Both the position numbers and the translations under genes were made by a program. A DNA stretch of 12,139 nucleotides from Candidatus Falkowiibacteriota bacterium (GTDB taxonomy: Bacteria; Patescibacteriota; Patescibacteriia; Patescibacteriales; UBA12075). The number at the start of each line of letters is the position of its first letter. The first letter of the stretch is position 1. Shown one piece after another: positions 1 to 6,972 of the stretch. The notes beneath the pieces are model-generated. The model searched no databases. It worked only from the letters and a program-made list of their open reading frames with translations, and had not been told where the DNA came from. The stretch spans positions 1 through 12,139 of the forward strand of contig JAUVLY010000012.1 of NCBI GenBank assembly GCA_030600505.1. The letters are read 5' to 3'.

Positions 1-164
1 GCCAAACCGGCCAAATAATCGCGCAGACTTTCACCCACCAGGGACTGCTCATTATCCCCCACCTTAAGCCTGGCCTGCCGGTTAAAACGGTTGCCAGGAA
101 TACGCAAAATTGCTGAGCGGTAAATTTTTGGACTAGATCCAAATATTAAATCAAGCAAAGACAT
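1..164 (-). CDS. Hypothetical protein, N-terminal part (cut by window edge)
   Basis: An open frame starts with ATG at 164 on the minus strand and stays open to the window edge, giving 54 complete codons. The visible protein begins MSLLDLIFGSSPKIYRSAIL and continues with a charged stretch (residues ~22-45) rich in Arg, Asn and Gln. I see no signal peptide, membrane segment or catalytic motif, and I do not recognise the family. It starts 47 nt after the stop of the 127-residue gene on the same strand, so it is probably the fourth gene of the ABC-transporter operon. No clear Shine-Dalgarno sequence precedes the ATG; the spacer holds TTACGAAT repeats instead. The open frame and sensible composition support coding, but the start is provisional. 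Confidence 0.5.
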   Translation of the reverse strand, partial: MSLLDLIFGSSPKIYRSAILRIPGNRFNRQARLKVGDNEQSLVGESLRDYLAGL

Positions 165-172
165 TTTATTTG

Positions 173-198
173 TTACGAATTACGAATTTATTACGAAT
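173..198. repeat. TTACGAAT short repeat, three units
   Basis: Three perfect copies of TTACGAAT lie at 173-180, 180-187 and 191-198 in the 47-nt spacer between the 127-residue gene and the partial gene. The same octamer and its reverse complement ATTCGTAA recur in the rplF/rpsH spacer (7549-7556, 7597-7604, 7604-7611), so this is a dispersed family and not local slippage alone. Confidence 0.7.
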
Positions 199-211
199 TT
201 ACAAATATTAA

Positions 212-595
212 TTATGCTGCTTCTCGTTGTTCTTCTTCGTAAGCAGAAGCGATGATTGCTCTAATCATTTCTTGACGCTTTGCCAAATCTTCTTCACTAG
301 TATCATATTCAGGAGCAGGTGTTAATTTTTCTATTAACGCGTCAATTATCTTGTGTGCGTCAGCGGCTTGCAGTTTTAAATCTTTTTGCAAATGTTTAAA
401 TAAATTATATTCCGTAATTTTGCCACCCAAAGCCTGCTTCTCAATATCTCCATAAACTTCCGGGCTAACTATATTTTCATCCATTAAAGTTCTAAATTCC
501 TTATGAGTGTTTTTCCAAAAATATTCTTTACTTACCTCTCTCCGAAGCTTTTCCCTGCTAAAATCAATTAATTCTCCCTTTTTTTGACTCGTCAT
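212..595 (-). CDS. Hypothetical helical protein, 127 aa
   Basis: A soluble, highly charged protein with no signal peptide or membrane segment. It is predicted by eye to be almost wholly alpha-helical. Residues 50-71 (DIEKQALGGKITEY to HLQK) align without gaps to residues 316-337 of the neighbouring ABC ATPase (long-form numbering), with about 8 of 22 identical. The following helix (AHKIIDALIEKL, 80-91) also matches after a short gap. This suggests a shared helical interaction module. The C-terminus (100-127) is acidic and probably coiled. The gene starts 48 nt after the permease stop on the same strand, which points to a third member of the ABC operon. I cannot name a family. A cytosolic partner of the ATPase is an inference from the alignment and the gene order. 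Confidence 0.75.
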   Translation of the reverse strand: MTSQKKGELIDFSREKLRREVSKEYFWKNTHKEFRTLMDENIVSPEVYGDIEKQALGGKITEYNLFKHLQKDLKLQAADAHKIIDALIEKLTPAPEYDTSEEDLAKRQEMIRAIIASAYEEEQREAA

Positions 596-611
596 ATTTT
601 TACTTATTACT

Positions 612-647
612 ATTTTTAATTATTAATTCTTAATTTTTAATTCTTAC
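612..647. repeat. A/T-rich degenerate repeat
   Basis: The spacer between the permease stop and the 127-residue gene is built from variations of TTAATTCTTAATTTT; TTAATTCTTA occurs twice (622-632 and 637-646 regions). The last bases overlap the permease stop codon. It is a low-complexity repeat with no promoter or terminator that I can defend. Confidence 0.55.
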
Positions 648-1852
648 TTGTAACGTACCGCCTCCATCGCACTAATCCTGGCGGCGCGGCGGGCCGGGTA
701 AAAACCGGTTATTAGGCCAACGATAGTAGAAAAAGAAATAATAGTCATAATAAACCACCAGGGCGTGGCAAAAAGATCGACTTTTTCCCCGCCCAAGGCA
801 CTGGCCAATATGTTTACCGCATAATTAAAAACCTGGCCCCCGGCAATACCGATAAATATTCCGCCTAGTCCACCGATAAAACCAATGATTACCGATTCGG
901 CCAAAAACAATGTCCACACGTCCAGACTGGTCGCCCCCAAGGCCTTCATTACCCCGATTTCCTGGGTCCGCTCCAGGAGCGCGATCGTCATGGTGTTAAA
1001 CATTCCAATAGCTGACACGATCAAGGCAACTATGCCAAAAGAGGCCAGAACGATTTGAACGATTTTAAAAACCTGGTTAGCTTGTTCAATAATATCGGAC
1101 AAGGCGCTCACGATATATCCGTGCTCAATTATCGCCTCCCGGGTGATATTTAGATTCTCTTCACTCTCTACCTTAACTTTTATCTTGGAATATTTATCAA
1201 AACCAAATTCCTCGCCCAAAGAACGGGGCAAAAATACGTAATTGGAATTTTCTTCTTCAATAATGCCTATAACCCTAAACTCACCCTCTGCCTCAATAAA
1301 GCTCCGGGCAATTCCGCCTTTGTCGTCATCCTCTTCCTCAATAAAAAAAACAAAATTGATCTTTTTGTTAAATATTTCTTCTTCACTAATATTGAACAAT
1401 TTCAGAGCTGCTGATGAAATAATTACTTTCTTGTTATTTGCGCCCTCATCTTCGTAGAATTCACCCTTCTTGAGTATTGTTCCGTCCAAACGGAAATAAT
1501 CACGGTCCGCGAAATTGGCGGTTAGCTCGGTCGCGATATCGCCAATATTCACTTGCGCCTGCGTCGTTACCAAAGGGCTTACTTTTTCAACCCCGCTTAT
1601 ACTTTTTATCTCAGTAAGCGAATCATCCGTGAGCTCCATGGTCTCCAAATCACCGGTACTAATATCCAAGCTTAACAAGGCATCTGACGTAGTGATCCTA
1701 TCTAAAATAAACTGCTGGATGCCGTAGCCTAAAGATACCAGAAAAAGAATCGTGCCAATGCCAACACTAATACCGAGAATTGTTAAAAACGTTCGCGACC
1801 GGTTGGTCCTAAACATACGGGTAGCCAGTCTTAAAACATCGGTTATTAACAT
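644..1852 (-). CDS. MacB/FtsX-type ABC transporter permease
   Basis: A 402-residue membrane protein of the MacB/LolC/FtsX family. It has a short cytoplasmic N-terminus and then TM1 at about 22-44. A long extracytoplasmic domain of about 215 residues follows (MacB_PCD-like, very acidic around 165-180). The FtsX core has TM2 (~265-290), TM3 (~320-342) and TM4 (~365-382). The cytoplasmic coupling motif ERTQEIGVMKALGAT (~294-308) and the terminal GFYPARRAARISAMEAVRYK signature are both well conserved. Such permeases do not form a solute channel; they use ATP hydrolysis to move the external domain (mechanotransmission) for lipoprotein, peptide or hydrolase-related work. The ATPase gene ends only 3 nt upstream, so the two are almost certainly co-translated and form one complex. 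The substrate cannot be told from the sequence. Confidence 0.92.
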   Translation of the reverse strand: MLITDVLRLATRMFRTNRSRTFLTILGISVGIGTILFLVSLGYGIQQFILDRITTSDALLSLDISTGDLETMELTDDSLTEIKSISGVEKVSPLVTTQAQVNIGDIATELTANFADRDYFRLDGTILKKGEFYEDEGANNKKVIISSAALKLFNISEEEIFNKKINFVFFIEEEDDDKGGIARSFIEAEGEFRVIGIIEEENSNYVFLPRSLGEEFGFDKYSKIKVKVESEENLNITREAIIEHGYIVSALSDIIEQANQVFKIVQIVLASFGIVALIVSAIGMFNTMTIALLERTQEIGVMKALGATSLDVWTLFLAESVIIGFIGGLGGIFIGIAGGQVFNYAVNILASALGGEKVDLFATPWWFIMTIISFSTIVGLITGFYPARRAARISAMEAVRYK

Positions 1853-1855
1853 ATC

Positions 1856-3859
1856 TTATTTTTTATCTTGATTATTATTATCATTTTTGTCATTGTCCGA
1901 TTTTTTTTCATATTCCTTGACCACGTCAGATATAAATTTAGTGACTTCGGGTGAAACCCTGTTTAGCGCCTTTTCCGATTCCTCAGCCATTGTCTTAGCC
2001 TCTTTTATTTCTTCTTCCAGTTCTCCGGACTTTCTTATTGCTTCGCTTTTTTCTTGTTTTGTATCTTCAAAGGCTACACCGGCCCGTGCCAACTGAGCGG
2101 CTTCATCACCGGATAAATATAGTTTATGGCCTTCCTTTTCTTTTGTCTCTTCCTTGTCCTCCGTAGCCCCTGCCTCGCCGGCAGGCGGGTTAGCGAAGGA
2201 GGAACCTTCTTTGACATCACTTATTTCCTCGCTCTCCCCTGTATCGCTCGTCTGGCCATTTCCTGACTCGTTCATTGTTTCTTTTATCATGCTGGCCATT
2301 TTTTGTGCAACTTCGGCCGTACCAGTGTCCATAACCGAAGCGATCTTGGAAGTATCACCAGTACTGTCCGCTGTCTTATCTTCTTGGGCAGCTATATTTT
2401 GCTCCACAGCCGATAATTTAGCCGCTTCATCTGTCGGCTTGCTTTCCGGCTCAGTCTTTTCTTCGGTTTTAGTATCAGCTTTAATTTCATCCATAGTGAT
2501 CTTTTGTACAATACCAAATCCAAGTATCAATATCAGTTCCAACTCTTCGGTCATTGCCTTGGCTGTTTTTGAATTTAAACCAACCCCACCCGTTTTAAAA
2601 GACTTATCAAGCTGTTTGAAAAAACCATTCTTTTGCAAAACCCCGACCAAACGATCCTTTACCGCCTGCTGCAGGCGATTGATCTGCACTTCGTCTAAAT
2701 TTTTATAATATTTATAGTAGCAAGCACCCAATAAATACCAAGTTACCTTTTTGGCCTTTTCATTATCACTCAGTTTATCGTGCTTACCTTGTTCATCTTT
2801 TCGTTTATGTTCTTCTTGGTAAATATAATACGCGGTCCGAATTATCCGATTTACCCGCCGAAGTATCTTCTCCGCTGTCCGCACGTCAAAGCCCACTCCA
2901 TTCTCTATTGAATTTTTTCTAAGTATCTCAAAAAATTCTTCTTGGCTTATCGTCCCAAGTAGACGCCGTTGGATTATATCTTCCAATATTTTTGTCTCTT
3001 CCATATTCCGGTTGGAAATAAAATGATGGGCAAAGGCCTTAGCCTTATAAGGCATGATCAAAATATTTATCTGCTCCGGGGTTAAGCCGTGATAGGCACG
3101 CATCAAATCGTTAATCTCGGCGGTCGGCGACTTGGGCGTTAAATCAGGCTTTTCTGTTTGTTGCTTGTCCCGGTTAACCACTTCCCTGGTAATTATCCCG
3201 TCTTTCATATAGAATATTCGGTCGCCATAGGACAAGTATTCCGGGTTATGGGTAACCAGAATTATAGTCTTCTTTTCTTTTTCATTAAGCTCCTCCAAAA
3301 TATCCAACACATTCTTGGCTGATACTGAATCAAGGTTACCGACCGGCTCATCGGCCAATACCAGCTTTGGATTGTTAATAATCGCCCGGGCAATACCAAT
3401 ACGCTGCATCTGCCCGCCGGACAATTCGGTAGGAATTTTTTTAGCTTGTTTAAGTATGCCAAAACGCTCCAACAATTGCCTCCCCCATTTATTGCGCTTA
3501 CCCTTGCTAATATTAACAAATAATTGCGGTAAAACTACGTTGTCAAGTACAGTAAGGCTGGTTATTATATTATACTGCTGGAAGATCATTCCAACCTGCC
3601 GCCGGTGATACATGGCAAAATCATGCTTGCTCATGGTTGATATATCACGGCCCAAAACAGTCATTGAGCCGGTATCCGGTTTTTCCAGACCGGCCATTAC
3701 ATTTAACAGGGTGGATTTGCCGCAGCCGGAAGGACCGAACATAATAATAAATTCCTCCGGATAAATATCAAAATTAATATTAATAAGCGACTGGAATTCA
3801 TTATCCTTGCCCCTATTATAGGTAAAATTTAAATTGTTTGCCTTAATTAATGCTTCCAT
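1856..3859 (-). CDS. MacB/LolD-type ABC ATPase with long C-terminal extension
   Basis: ATP-binding subunit for the permease just downstream. The frame opens at 3925 (689 codons), and residue numbers here follow that long form. I prefer the ATG at 3859 (667 aa): the ABC fold starts at MEALIKANNL, and the extra 22 residues are mostly translated AACAGAA repeats. Neither start has a clear ribosome binding site. Motifs seen: Walker A GPSGCGKST (64-72), Q-loop Gln116, signature LSGGQ (168-172), Walker B LVLADEP (188-194), D-loop GNLDS (196-200) and His226. All catalytic residues are intact. Family ATPases end near 230 aa; this one continues about 430 residues more. There are two similar helical modules (~317-362 and ~421-466), then an acidic, probably disordered linker (~480-600) and a terminal coiled coil (~615-675). 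The linker contains a PPAGEAG stretch coded by a DNA palindrome. Confidence 0.9.
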   Translation of the reverse strand: MEALIKANNLNFTYNRGKDNEFQSLININFDIYPEEFIIMFGPSGCGKSTLLNVMAGLEKPDTGSMTVLGRDISTMSKHDFAMYHRRQVGMIFQQYNIITSLTVLDNVVLPQLFVNISKGKRNKWGRQLLERFGILKQAKKIPTELSGGQMQRIGIARAIINNPKLVLADEPVGNLDSVSAKNVLDILEELNEKEKKTIILVTHNPEYLSYGDRIFYMKDGIITREVVNRDKQQTEKPDLTPKSPTAEINDLMRAYHGLTPEQINILIMPYKAKAFAHHFISNRNMEETKILEDIIQRRLLGTISQEEFFEILRKNSIENGVGFDVRTAEKILRRVNRIIRTAYYIYQEEHKRKDEQGKHDKLSDNEKAKKVTWYLLGACYYKYYKNLDEVQINRLQQAVKDRLVGVLQKNGFFKQLDKSFKTGGVGLNSKTAKAMTEELELILILGFGIVQKITMDEIKADTKTEEKTEPESKPTDEAAKLSAVEQNIAAQEDKTADSTGDTSKIASVMDTGTAEVAQKMASMIKETMNESGNGQTSDTGESEEISDVKEGSSFANPPAGEAGATEDKEETKEKEGHKLYLSGDEAAQLARAGVAFEDTKQEKSEAIRKSGELEEEIKEAKTMAEESEKALNRVSPEVTKFISDVVKEYEKKSDNDKNDNNNQDKK
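2169..2185. repeat. Palindromic repeat inside the ABC ATPase gene
   Basis: CCTGCC (2169-2174) pairs with GGCAGG (2180-2185) around a 5-nt TCGCC loop, in the acidic linker of the ABC ATPase. It is much more GC-rich than the flanking DNA. On the coding strand it encodes PPAGEAG without breaking the frame. The look is that of an in-frame insertion of a mobile palindrome into a disordered region. Confidence 0.55.
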
Positions 3860-3868
3860 AGATAAGAT

Positions 3869-3903
3869 AACAGAAAACAGAAAACAGAAAACAGAAAACA
3901 GAG
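3869..3903. repeat. AACAGAA 7-bp tandem repeat
   Basis: Four perfect AACAGAA units (3869-3896) and a fifth that matches in six of seven bases. They lie between the two possible ATG starts of the ABC ATPase (3925 and 3859). Read on the minus strand they give the hydrophobic FSVFCFLFSV, which can mimic a signal peptide. The same 7-mer occurs in the opposite orientation at 10562-10589. Confidence 0.8.
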
Positions 3904-3949
3904 GTTTATTTAATCTGCTATCCATTTTAACTGTCTTTTTACTATACTT

Positions 3950-3958
3950 ATTATACCA
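3950..3958 (-). promoter_or_regulatory. Extended -10 promoter for the ABC operon
   Basis: The minus strand reads TGGTATAAT here: a consensus -10 hexamer with the upstream TGn of an extended -10. The hexamer 17 bp upstream is TTTATT, a poor -35 but acceptable with an extended -10. Transcription would start near 3943, giving a leader of about 18 nt to the ATG at 3925 or about 84 nt to the one at 3859. It sits right after the secY terminator, where a new promoter is needed. Confidence 0.6.
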
Positions 3959-3967
3959 TAATTAGCC

Positions 3968-3997
3968 TAAAAAATAAAAAATACCGGCAACTGCCGG
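3968..3997 (-). terminator. Rho-independent terminator after secY
   Basis: On the minus strand, CCGGCAGTTGCCGG (3997-3984) forms a GC-rich stem with a tiny loop. It is followed at once by TATTTTTTATTTTTTA (3983-3968), a strong T-rich tract. It lies about 80 nt past the secY stop and would end the ribosomal transcript. Confidence 0.75.
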
Positions 3998-4031
3998 AAT
4001 TTTACTTTTTGATTTAAAAATATGATTAAAT

Positions 4032-4068
4032 ATTCGTGTAAATCCGTCTCTTATCCGTGTCAATCCGT
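4032..4068. repeat. ATCCGT degenerate short repeat
   Basis: ATCCGT occurs at 4042-4047, 4053-4058 and 4063-4068, with a variant ATTCGT at 4032-4037, so the period is about 10-11 bp. It fills the spacer between the secY stop and its terminator and would be transcribed as a short 3' untranslated region. A related motif (CGCGGATT-like) is found in opposite orientation at 10188-10222. Confidence 0.55.
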
Positions 4069-4074
4069 GACGTT

Positions 4075-5349
4075 TTACATGCCCTCGTACTCCCGCATGG
4101 TTAATTGGGACTCTACTTGTTTTACTGTTTCAATAACAACCGCCACCACGATTAAAAGTGAAGTGCCACCAAGCGCCAAGGCCTGCATATTGGTTATCGC
4201 CCGTAATACCAGGGGTAGGACCGCGATCAAGCCCAGGAACAAAGCGCCAACCAGAATAATTTTGTGGGTGGTGTTAGCTAAATATTCGCTGGTATGCTTA
4301 CCCGGCCGAATCCCCGGAATAAAACCGCCTTGCTTTTGTAGATTCTCGGCAATCTGATTGGGATGAAAAATAACTTCGGTATAGAAAAAAGTAAAAGCAA
4401 AAACCAAAACAAAATAAATAACCCCGTAAAAAATCTGATTATTAAACAGCTCAATTACCCAGGTCGCCAAAGAAGCGATCCAGGCAGTACGCGCCTGAAT
4501 AAAAAATTGAGCGATCATTGAAGGGAACAACACAACAGAAATAGCAAAAATGATTGGAATTACTCCGGCCATATTAACCCGAAGCGGAAGATGGGTGCTG
4601 GTGCCGCCATACATCCGGTTTCCCCTTACTTGCTTGGCGTATTGAACCGGAATATTTCGCTGCGCCTCGGTAATTACCACTACTCCCACAACTGTGAGAA
4701 TCGCAATAAAAGTAAAACCAACCAACAAAAATAACTGTGATTGGTCAAAGGTGACCACAATCTGCTGAATAGCTTGCGGCAAACCGGACACAATGCCGGC
4801 GAATATTAAAAGTGAAATTCCATTGCCCACTTTTTTCTCGGTTATTAACTCTCCAATCCACATCAGGAATATAGTTCCGGCGGTAATCACGGTGACAATC
4901 CCCAGTAGTTGCAAGGAGCCGATATCACCCATAATAGCGGTTGAAGAACGCCGGAGTATTGTAATCATTCCAAAGGCCTGCATCGCCGCCATCGGGACAG
5001 TCAGCCAGCGGGTCCACATATTTATCTTTTGCCGGCCGGCTTCCTCCTTTTGCAATTGTTCCAGCTTTGGCACGATCATACCCAGCAGCTGAAAAATAAT
5101 TGAGGAAGTAATATAAGGGGCAATACCCATCATTACGATCGAAAAATTCTGCATACTGCCGCCGGAAAATATATTTAAAAGGCCTAAAATTTGATTACCG
5201 GAAAAGAAATCCTTTAGCGCCCCTACGTCTACACCCGGTACCGGGATATGGGCGGCGATCCGAAAAATAACCAACATGGCCAGCACAAATAATATGTTTT
5301 TCCTCAAATCTTTAGCCTTCCAAATTTGTATTAATTTATCTACTACCAT
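4075..5349 (-). CDS. secY: Preprotein translocase subunit SecY
   Basis: The central pore of the Sec translocon in the cytoplasmic membrane; 424 aa, close to the usual ~430-440. Visible marks: the N-terminal KDLRKNILFVLAMLVIFRIAAHIPVPGV leader into TM1 (residues ~14-40, quoted in part from memory of the family pattern), the plug and TM2 region with FSGGSMQNFSIVMMGIAPYI (61-80), the EKKVGNGISLLIFAGIVSG segment (~171-189), the ribosome-binding C5 loop (QYAKQVRGNRMYGG, 236-249), and FIPGIRPGKHTSEYL (343-357). Ten hydrophobic segments are apparent and nothing is missing. The ATG follows the rplO stop by one base (TAATATG), which implies translational coupling. It is the last gene of the ribosomal unit; a terminator follows instead of adk or map. 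Confidence 0.98.
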   Translation of the reverse strand: MVVDKLIQIWKAKDLRKNILFVLAMLVIFRIAAHIPVPGVDVGALKDFFSGNQILGLLNIFSGGSMQNFSIVMMGIAPYITSSIIFQLLGMIVPKLEQLQKEEAGRQKINMWTRWLTVPMAAMQAFGMITILRRSSTAIMGDIGSLQLLGIVTVITAGTIFLMWIGELITEKKVGNGISLLIFAGIVSGLPQAIQQIVVTFDQSQLFLLVGFTFIAILTVVGVVVITEAQRNIPVQYAKQVRGNRMYGGTSTHLPLRVNMAGVIPIIFAISVVLFPSMIAQFFIQARTAWIASLATWVIELFNNQIFYGVIYFVLVFAFTFFYTEVIFHPNQIAENLQKQGGFIPGIRPGKHTSEYLANTTHKIILVGALFLGLIAVLPLVLRAITNMQALALGGTSLLIVVAVVIETVKQVESQLTMREYEGM

Positions 5350-5350
5350 A

Positions 5351-5791
5351 TTATAAAATTTTACCTTTCATTTTTTCTACCTGAGTCTTAGCTGACTCAC
5401 TCATTTTGATATCTTTAAACTTAAGCTCTTTTCGGAGTAACTTTCCCTCTCCCAAAAGCTTGACGCCTTTATTCATTGTATCAATTATCCCTTTGTCTTG
5501 CAAAACACTTGGGCTAATTGTCTCTTTGTCTTTAAAAAACTTATTAATGGCGCTTAAATTTAATACCTGATCTTTTGCTTTAATAGATTTAAAGCCCCGT
5601 TTCTTTGGCGTCCGAAGCAGCACCTGCTTCATTCCCAGGCGCTTTAGATTGGATACACCGGAACGGGCATTCTGCCCTTTAAGCCCACGGCCGCTATAAG
5701 TCCCCTGGCCGGCGGAATTACCACGGCCAATTCTTTTTCTTTTCTTTTGCGCCCCTTTGGCGGATTTAATTGTATGCATTGATAAAGACAT
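5351..5791 (-). CDS. rplO: 50S ribosomal protein L15
   Basis: 146 aa, the normal length for bacterial uL15. The N-terminal basic, glycine-rich tail that threads into 23S rRNA is clear: KGAQKKRKRIGRGNSAGQG, then SGRGLKGQNARSG and GFKSIKAKD. The C-terminal domain is more divergent. M1 (MSLSMHTIKS) is used here; the ATG at M5 is a possible alternative that matches family N-termini equally well. Neither has a Shine-Dalgarno sequence. In most bacteria rpmD (L30) lies between rpsE and rplO, but only a 56-nt spacer with a hairpin repeat is found here. The stop is one base from the secY start. Confidence 0.96.
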   Translation of the reverse strand: MSLSMHTIKSAKGAQKKRKRIGRGNSAGQGTYSGRGLKGQNARSGVSNLKRLGMKQVLLRTPKKRGFKSIKAKDQVLNLSAINKFFKDKETISPSVLQDKGIIDTMNKGVKLLGEGKLLRKELKFKDIKMSESAKTQVEKMKGKIL

Positions 5792-5800
5792 GTCATCGTG

Positions 5801-5842
5801 CTTCGCACATCCCGCAACTACGAATGCGGGTCATGCGAATAT
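5801..5842. repeat. Dispersed hairpin element, copy D (inverted)
   Basis: Double-stemmed palindrome in the rpsE/rplO spacer: an outer TTCGCA (5802-5807) pairs with TGCGAA (5834-5839), and an inner CCCGCA (5811-5816) pairs with TGCGGG (5825-5830). Its reverse complement begins TATTCGCATG and contains GCATTCGTAG, matching copies A-C. This copy therefore lies in the opposite orientation. Confidence 0.65.
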
Positions 5843-5847
5843 AAATT

Positions 5848-6462
5848 TTAATTCTTTTTACTATTATCTTTAGTTTTCTTATTATTTTTCTTTACTTCAA
5901 CTTTTTTAATGTTATCCAAAGCTTCTATTGTACACTTAGCGACATTAACCGCGTTATTGGTGCCTAATATTTTACTGGTAATATTTTTTACTCCGGCCAA
6001 TTCCAAAATAATACGCACCGCGCCACCGGCAATTACACCCTTACCTTTGCGCGCCGGCTTTAACAGGATCTTAGCTGCTCCCATCTTGTGGTAAATCTCA
6101 TGCGGTACTGTTTCGTTAACAATCGGCACATCAATCATATTTTTCTTAGCCTGGTTTACCGCTTTATTAACCGCGATGCTTACGTCCGCGCCTTTGTCCA
6201 GGCCCACGCCAATTTTTCCCTTTCGGTTTCCCACGGCCACACAAGCGCGAAAACGCATCCGCTTCCCACCGGCCATAACACGCGTAACCCTGGCAATGTC
6301 TACAATACGCTGTTCATATTCATCGGTCGGTTTTTCGCCCCGTCTGCCTCTGGCCTGCCGTCTGGCCGCCTGTTTTTTGGCATAAACGGTTTTATTACCT
6401 TGGGTTTTGGGCCCTGCAGGTGATGCGCCAGGGCTAGTATTATTTTTTTTATTTTCTGCCAT
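5848..6462 (-). CDS. rpsE: 30S ribosomal protein S5
   Basis: uS5, a small-subunit protein at the mRNA entrance that matters for decoding accuracy. At 204 aa it is longer than the ~167 aa of E. coli. About 45 extra residues at the N-terminus (Asn, Pro, Gly and Arg rich: KKQAARRQARGRRGEK) and a Lys/Asn tail (VEVKKNNKKTKDNSKKN) account for the difference. The core is typical: RVTRVMAGGKRMRFRACVAV (double-stranded RNA-binding part), then GNRKGKIGVGLDKGADV and the C-terminal GGAVRIILELAGVKNITSKI. The start ATG has a modest GGGTGA upstream that belongs to a palindromic repeat. It lies between rplR and rplO with no rpmD after it. Confidence 0.97.
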   Translation of the reverse strand: MAENKKNNTSPGASPAGPKTQGNKTVYAKKQAARRQARGRRGEKPTDEYEQRIVDIARVTRVMAGGKRMRFRACVAVGNRKGKIGVGLDKGADVSIAVNKAVNQAKKNMIDVPIVNETVPHEIYHKMGAAKILLKPARKGKGVIAGGAVRIILELAGVKNITSKILGTNNAVNVAKCTIEALDNIKKVEVKKNNKKTKDNSKKN

Positions 6463-6470
6463 ATCTATGT

Positions 6471-6509
6471 CACCCTGAGCGAGCGTCAGCGAGTCGAAGG
6501 GTCTCGCTG
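6471..6509. repeat. CCCTGAGCGA...TCGAAGGG palindromic repeat
   Basis: In the rplR/rpsE spacer, ACCCT at 6472-6476 and AGGGT at 6498-6502 bracket an inner CGAGCGTCAGCGAG. It resembles the CCCTGAGC...TCGAAGGG palindromes seen between genes in many unrelated bacterial genomes. It abuts the rpsE start region and supplies the GGGTGA upstream of that ATG. Confidence 0.65.
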
Positions 6510-6545
6510 TTATTCCACTAACTCTGGATAATTATTATATTCTAT

Positions 6546-6902
6546 TTATATATTTAATCCGTTCTCGCGTGCCGCCTCAGCTACCGCCTTTACCCGGCCA
6601 TGATACTTAAAGCCGCCCTTGTCAAACACAACTGTTTTGATTTTTTTGCTGCTTGCCTTTTTGGCAATTAGCTCACCCAATTTGCTTGCCGCCTCTTGCT
6701 TGGTACCTTTCTTCATCTTAAGCTCTTTGGTGCTGGCGCTAACAATGGTTTTTTGAGTAGTATCGTCAATCAATTGAACATACATTCCGGTATTGGAACG
6801 GTAAACACACATCCGCGGGCGAAGAGCAGTACCAGTTATCTTGGCCCTTACCCGGGCATGCCGTCTGACTCTTTTTATTCTTTTTTCACTATTTTTATCC
6901 AT
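6546..6902 (-). CDS. rplR: 50S ribosomal protein L18
   Basis: 118 aa, normal for uL18, the protein that binds 5S rRNA in the central protuberance with L5 and L25. Key features are the basic N-terminus (KRIKRVRRHARVRAKITGT), the RPRMCVYRSNTGMYVQLIDD strand region (~28-47), and the highly conserved VVFDKGGFKYHGRVKAVAEA near the C-terminus (~91-110). Length and motifs are complete. The upstream spacer holds a strong hairpin repeat (copy C), and no Shine-Dalgarno sequence is seen before the ATG. Confidence 0.97.
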   Translation of the reverse strand: MDKNSEKRIKRVRRHARVRAKITGTALRPRMCVYRSNTGMYVQLIDDTTQKTIVSASTKELKMKKGTKQEAASKLGELIAKKASSKKIKTVVFDKGGFKYHGRVKAVAEAARENGLNI

Positions 6903-6920
6903 AGTATTATTTTATATAGT

Positions 6921-6958
6921 CATTCGCATGTGCCCCGCCTCGGCGGGGCTTTTTGCGC
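6921..6958. repeat. Dispersed hairpin element, copy C
   Basis: In the rplF/rplR spacer, a perfect 8-bp stem GCCCCGCC (6932-6939) / GGCGGGGC (6942-6949) is preceded by ATTCGCATGT and followed by TTTTTGCG. CGCA and TGCG give an outer stem. It has the look of an intrinsic terminator on the plus strand, but no plus-strand gene is present, so I call it a repeat. Confidence 0.7.
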
Positions 6959-6972
6959 TAGCAAAAACAACA

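Noticed and set aside
2154..2708. Plus-strand open frame of 184 codons
   Set aside because: It is fully antisense to the ABC ATPase tail, has a Ser/Val-rich composition typical of a shadow frame, and no ribosome binding site or neighbour on that strand.
3869..3903. CRISPR or direct-repeat array
   Set aside because: The units are 7 bp, contiguous, and without spacers. It is a simple tandem repeat.
6921..6958. Plus-strand intrinsic terminator (8-bp GC stem plus TTTTT)
   Set aside because: No plus-strand gene precedes it, and similar copies lie in three other spacers, so a dispersed repeat explains it better.
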